A stretch of 64,000 nucleotides of DNA. It comes from Gemmatimonadota bacterium. Lineage in GTDB: Bacteria > Gemmatimonadota > Gemmatimonadetes > Longimicrobiales > Gaopeijiaceae. The notes beneath the pieces were generated by a model. It saw nothing but the letters and a program-made list of their open reading frames with translations, did not search any database and was not told the origin of the DNA. Of the stretch, positions 61,207 to 64,000 are shown in pieces (within the stretch, counting starts at the first letter, position 1; each line of letters begins with the position of its first letter). The position numbers were made by a program, and so were the translations under genes. The stretch is taken from positions 60,523 through 124,522 of the forward strand of contig JACQVF010000006.1 in NCBI GenBank assembly GCA_016209885.1. The letters are read 5' to 3'.

Positions 61207-63264
61207 GTGAGCAAGACGGATGTGTACCGGGATGTCCGTGTCCAGGACCTCGCGGCGCCGGAGGCCCGGGATCTCATCGAGGCGCTCCGCGAGGAGATCC
61301 GGCGCCACGACCACCTCTACTATGTCCTGGACCGGCCGGAGATCTCCGACGCCGAATACGATCGGCTCTTCGACCGCCTGCGCCGCCTCGAGGAAGCGTT
61401 TCCGCAATTCAGCGCGCCGGATTCCCCCACCCAGCGGGTGGGCGGTCAGCCGCGGGAGGAGTTTCCGAGCTACGAACACGCGGCGCCCATGCTCAGCCTC
61501 GAGTCCATCGCGGATCCCGATCAGGCGCGTCGTTTCGACGAGCGGATGCGGAAGGCGGCGGGCGAGCGAGTGCGCTACGTGCTGGAGCCGAAGCTGGACG
61601 GCGCGTCCATCGAGCTCGTCTACGAGAACGGGATGCTTGTGCGCGCGGTCACGCGGGGCGACGGTCGGGTGGGCGAAGGCGTCACCGAGAACGTGAAGAC
61701 GATCCGCTCGGTTCCGCTGCGGCTGCGCTCGCAGGCTCGGCCGGTGCCGCCGCTCCTGGCGCTGCGCGGCGAGGTGATCATGTACATCTCGGCGTTCGAG
61801 AAGCTGAATCGCAAGCTGATCGAGGCCGGGCTCGAGCCGTTCGCGAATCCGCGCAACGCGGCTGCGGGATCGCTGCGCCAGCTCGATCCGCGCATCACGG
61901 CGGAGCGCCCCCTGGACCTTCTGGCGTACGAGATCCTCGAGGTCACCGGCCAGGCGTTGCGCACGGACCGCGAGGTGCTGGACGCCCTGCGCTCCTGGGG
62001 TCTGAAGCTGCCGGAGAAGATCGAGGCCGGCGAGGGGGTGGACGACATCCTGGAGTATCACGCTCACTGGGCCGCGGAGCGGGACAACCTCGACTTCGAG
62101 ATCGACGGCGTGGTCGTGAAGGTGGACGATCTGGCGCTCCGCGACGAGCTGGGCGTTACGGCGCACCATCCGCGCTGGGCCATCGCGTTCAAGTTCCCGC
62201 CGCGGAAGGAGGTGACGCGCGTCGAGGACATCATGGTCAGCGTGGGCCGCACGGGTGTCCTGACGCCCGTGGCGCTGCTCCGTTCGGTCGAGGTGGGCGG
62301 GGTCACAGTCTCGCGGGCTTCGCTCCACAACCGTGAGGAGGTGAAGCGCAAGGACATCCGGACGGGCGACCTGGTCCGCGTGCAGCGGGCCGGGGACGTG
62401 ATTCCCGACGTCGTGGAGCGTGTCGAGGAGGCGGGGCGGAAGCGGGCGGAGCCCTGGAGCATGGCGGACCGCTGCCCTGCGTGCGGCGCGCGCGTGGTCG
62501 AGCGCGGGCCGATCACATACTGCCCCAACCGCTTCGGCTGCCCTGCGCAGCTCAAGGGTCGCATCCAGCATTTCGGCTCGAAGGACGCCCTGGACATCGA
62601 AGGGCTGGGCGAAGAGACGTCGGCTGCGCTGGTGGAGCACGGGCTCGTGAAGGAGCTGGCTCATCTCTTCCGCCTGCGTCCCGAGCACCTCCTCGCGCTC
62701 GAGGGGTTCGCCGAGCGCTCGGCCCAGAAGCTCGTGGACGCGATCCAGCGCCGGAAGCGTCCCGAGCTGGCGCGCTTCCTGTACGCGCTGGGCATCCCGG
62801 AGGTGGGCGTGTCCGTTGCGCGCGATCTGGCCGAGCACTTCGGCAGCCTGGAGGCGATCCTCGAGGCGAGCCGCGAGGAGCTCGAGGGCGTGCCGGGGAT
62901 CGGGCCGAAGATGTCGGAGGCGATTCGCAGCTTCGTCGAGGATCCACGCAACATAGAGGCGATCGGGTCGCTCGTGGCGCACGGCGTCCAGCCGGTCGCG
63001 CCGCGGCGCCGCGGCAGTGAGCCGCTCCCCGGGTTCAAGTTCGTGTTCAGCGGCGGGCTCGCGCGGTTCAGCCGGGATGAGGTGAAGAAGCTGGTGGAGT
63101 CGTTGGGCGCGCGGGTCTCCTCCTCCGTGAGCGCCCAGACCGATTACGTGGTCGTCGGCCTCGAGCCGGGGAGCAAGCTGGACGATGCCCGGCGGCTGGG
63201 CGTGAAGACGATCGACGAGCTGGAGTTCATCGAGCTCCTGCGCAGAGCGGGTGCGGACGTATGA
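61207..63264 (+). CDS. ligA: NAD-dependent DNA ligase LigA
   Basis: 685 residues from the GTG at 61207; an ATG 13 codons earlier (61168) is also open but has no ribosome site. Domain Ia: HDHLYYVLDRPEISDAEYD. The adenylation lysine is in LEPKLDGASIEL (about residue 130). The OB fold follows, then a four-cysteine zinc finger (CPACGARVV, then CPNRFGCPAQ) around residues 420-445, four helix-hairpin-helix motifs (LDIEGLGEETSAALVEHG, LEGVPGIGPKMSEAI) and a C-terminal BRCT domain (FVFSGGLARFSRDEVKKLVE). It seals nicks during replication and repair. Its stop overlaps the polX start (ATGA). Confidence 0.96.
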   Translation: MSKTDVYRDVRVQDLAAPEARDLIEALREEIRRHDHLYYVLDRPEISDAEYDRLFDRLRRLEEAFPQFSAPDSPTQRVGGQPREEFPSYEHAAPMLSLESIADPDQARRFDERMRKAAGERVRYVLEPKLDGASIELVYENGMLVRAVTRGDGRVGEGVTENVKTIRSVPLRLRSQARPVPPLLALRGEVIMYISAFEKLNRKLIEAGLEPFANPRNAAAGSLRQLDPRITAERPLDLLAYEILEVTGQALRTDREVLDALRSWGLKLPEKIEAGEGVDDILEYHAHWAAERDNLDFEIDGVVVKVDDLALRDELGVTAHHPRWAIAFKFPPRKEVTRVEDIMVSVGRTGVLTPVALLRSVEVGGVTVSRASLHNREEVKRKDIRTGDLVRVQRAGDVIPDVVERVEEAGRKRAEPWSMADRCPACGARVVERGPITYCPNRFGCPAQLKGRIQHFGSKDALDIEGLGEETSAALVEHGLVKELAHLFRLRPEHLLALEGFAERSAQKLVDAIQRRKRPELARFLYALGIPEVGVSVARDLAEHFGSLEAILEASREELEGVPGIGPKMSEAIRSFVEDPRNIEAIGSLVAHGVQPVAPRRRGSEPLPGFKFVFSGGLARFSRDEVKKLVESLGARVSSSVSAQTDYVVVGLEPGSKLDDARRLGVKTIDELEFIELLRRAGADV

Positions 63265-64000
63265 GGCGGCGGGGGGAGAAGGAGAAAGCCGCGGCGCGGA
63301 AGCGGAAGCCGCCGCGGGAGCGGAAGGTGGCGCGGGAGGCTGGAGCGCCTGCGGCCCCGCCGGCGAATGCGGCGACGCGCGCGGGCGCGGGCGGCGGCCT
63401 GGGGGTGGAGAACATCGAGGTCGGCCGCATGCTGGGGGCGGTGGCGGACCTGCTGGAGATCCAGGACGCGAATCCCTTTCGCGTGAGGGCCTACCGGAAC
63501 GCGGTGCGGACGATCGAGGGGCTCACGCGCCCGCTGGTCAAGATGGTCGCGGCCGCCGAAGACCTGACGGAGCTGCCGGGGATCGGCGGCGAAATGGCCC
63601 ACCACATCACCGAGATCGTCACGACGGGCCGCCTCTCGGTTCTGGACGAGATCCTCAAGAAGGTGCCGGCGAGTCTCATCGAGCTGACCCTGCTCGACGG
63701 GCTCGGTCCGAAGCGCACGAGGAAGCTGTGGGAGGCGCTGGGCATCACGACGATCGACGCGCTCGAGCGGGCGCTCGACGCGGGCAGGGTCGAGGAGCTC
63801 GAGGGGTTCGGGGAGAAGACGGCGGCGCGGATTCGCCAGTCCATCGCGGACCATCGCCGGCACGTTGGCCGCTTCCGCCTCGTGGACGCGGACCAGTTCG
63901 TGCGCCCGCTCCTGGAGTACATGCGCGAGGTCCGGGGGATCGAGGAGATGGAGGTGGCTGGCAGCTACCGGCGGCGGCGCGAGACCGTGGGCGACATCGA
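63261..64000 (+). CDS. polX: DNA polymerase/3'-5' exonuclease PolX, N-terminal part
   Basis: The first 246 codons are present; the gene runs off the right edge. An unusually basic and alanine-rich N terminus of about 50 residues (MRRRGEKEKAAARKRKPPRE) precedes GVENIEVGRMLGAVADLLEI, the usual start. Helix-hairpin-helix segments TELPGIGGEMAHHITEI, LLDGLGPKRTRKLWEALG and ELEGFGEKTAARIRQSI bind DNA. The palm motif VAGSYRRRRETVGDI, with the start of the catalytic G-D-I-D, is at the edge. PHP exonuclease residues would lie beyond. Family X enzymes act in base-excision and gap repair, in keeping with coupling to ligA. Confidence 0.93.
   Translation, partial: MRRRGEKEKAAARKRKPPRERKVAREAGAPAAPPANAATRAGAGGGLGVENIEVGRMLGAVADLLEIQDANPFRVRAYRNAVRTIEGLTRPLVKMVAAAEDLTELPGIGGEMAHHITEIVTTGRLSVLDEILKKVPASLIELTLLDGLGPKRTRKLWEALGITTIDALERALDAGRVEELEGFGEKTAARIRQSIADHRRHVGRFRLVDADQFVRPLLEYMREVRGIEEMEVAGSYRRRRETVGDI

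Noticed and set aside
1..64000. tRNA, rRNA, CRISPR arrays, insertion sequences or prophage genes
   Set aside because: None was recognised: no transposase or integrase motifs, no regularly spaced repeats of CRISPR type and no cloverleaf-like sequence noticed by eye.

Overview
The window is a high-GC bacterial chromosome segment with densely packed genes, many of them ending in 1-14 nt stop/start overlaps. Many proteins are secreted hydrolases or dehydrogenases whose signal peptides end in A-Q. There is a VPS10/BNR-type propeller protein, a lipoprotein with an ACYSY lipobox region, a SufBCD-SufS-SufU iron-sulfur system, LigA followed by PolX, and several secreted amidohydrolases. This combination suggests Gemmatimonadota or a related soil phylum. 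That is inferred from gene style only; no rRNA or other marker in the window settles it.

Layout. 1-4664: the start of a secreted amidohydrolase facing left, then a rightward operon for sugar/alcohol oxidation (PQQ dehydrogenase, Tat-exported gamma-type subunit, GMC flavoprotein). 4735-9780: leftward genes for a decayed Fic protein, a TPR-aspartyl protease, a Rieske protein with an amidohydrolase, and a lipoprotein. 9838-11301: Ogt and a VapBC module with a probable leaderless promoter. 11511-17616: tandem repeats, the large propeller protein, two secreted proteins of unknown role and a Bcp peroxiredoxin. 17872-22014: an XdhABC-type molybdenum hydroxylase operon with a 71-residue cysteine-rich protein at its end.

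22130-38905 is the standout: two intact giant genes for a complete Tc (ABC) toxin. One is a TcB-TcC fusion with a nuclease-like C-terminal effector. The other is a 3188-residue TcA pore subunit carrying two extra N-terminal transthyretin-like domains. Upstream on the same strand lie an amidohydrolase, a metallophosphoesterase and a membrane protein, the last two translationally coupled.

43410-51505: suf genes (order of transcription sufC, sufB, sufD, Rieske ferredoxin, sufS, then sufU). Between sufS and sufU sit a Phd/PIN toxin-antitoxin module and an oppositely oriented cold-shock gene, whose leader contains a strong intrinsic terminator. A Fur-type inverted repeat lies upstream of sufC. 51724-56644: a soluble-type PQQ sugar dehydrogenase, an AraC-like regulator, an ECF sigma / anti-sigma / YbjQ operon and a PLP aminotransferase. 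56781-64000: a transglutaminase-like protein, a secreted amidohydrolase, a small membrane protein, a metallophosphoesterase, ligA and the start of polX.

The coding calls rest on reading frames and recognised motifs. Promoter, operator and terminator calls rest on visual matching only.
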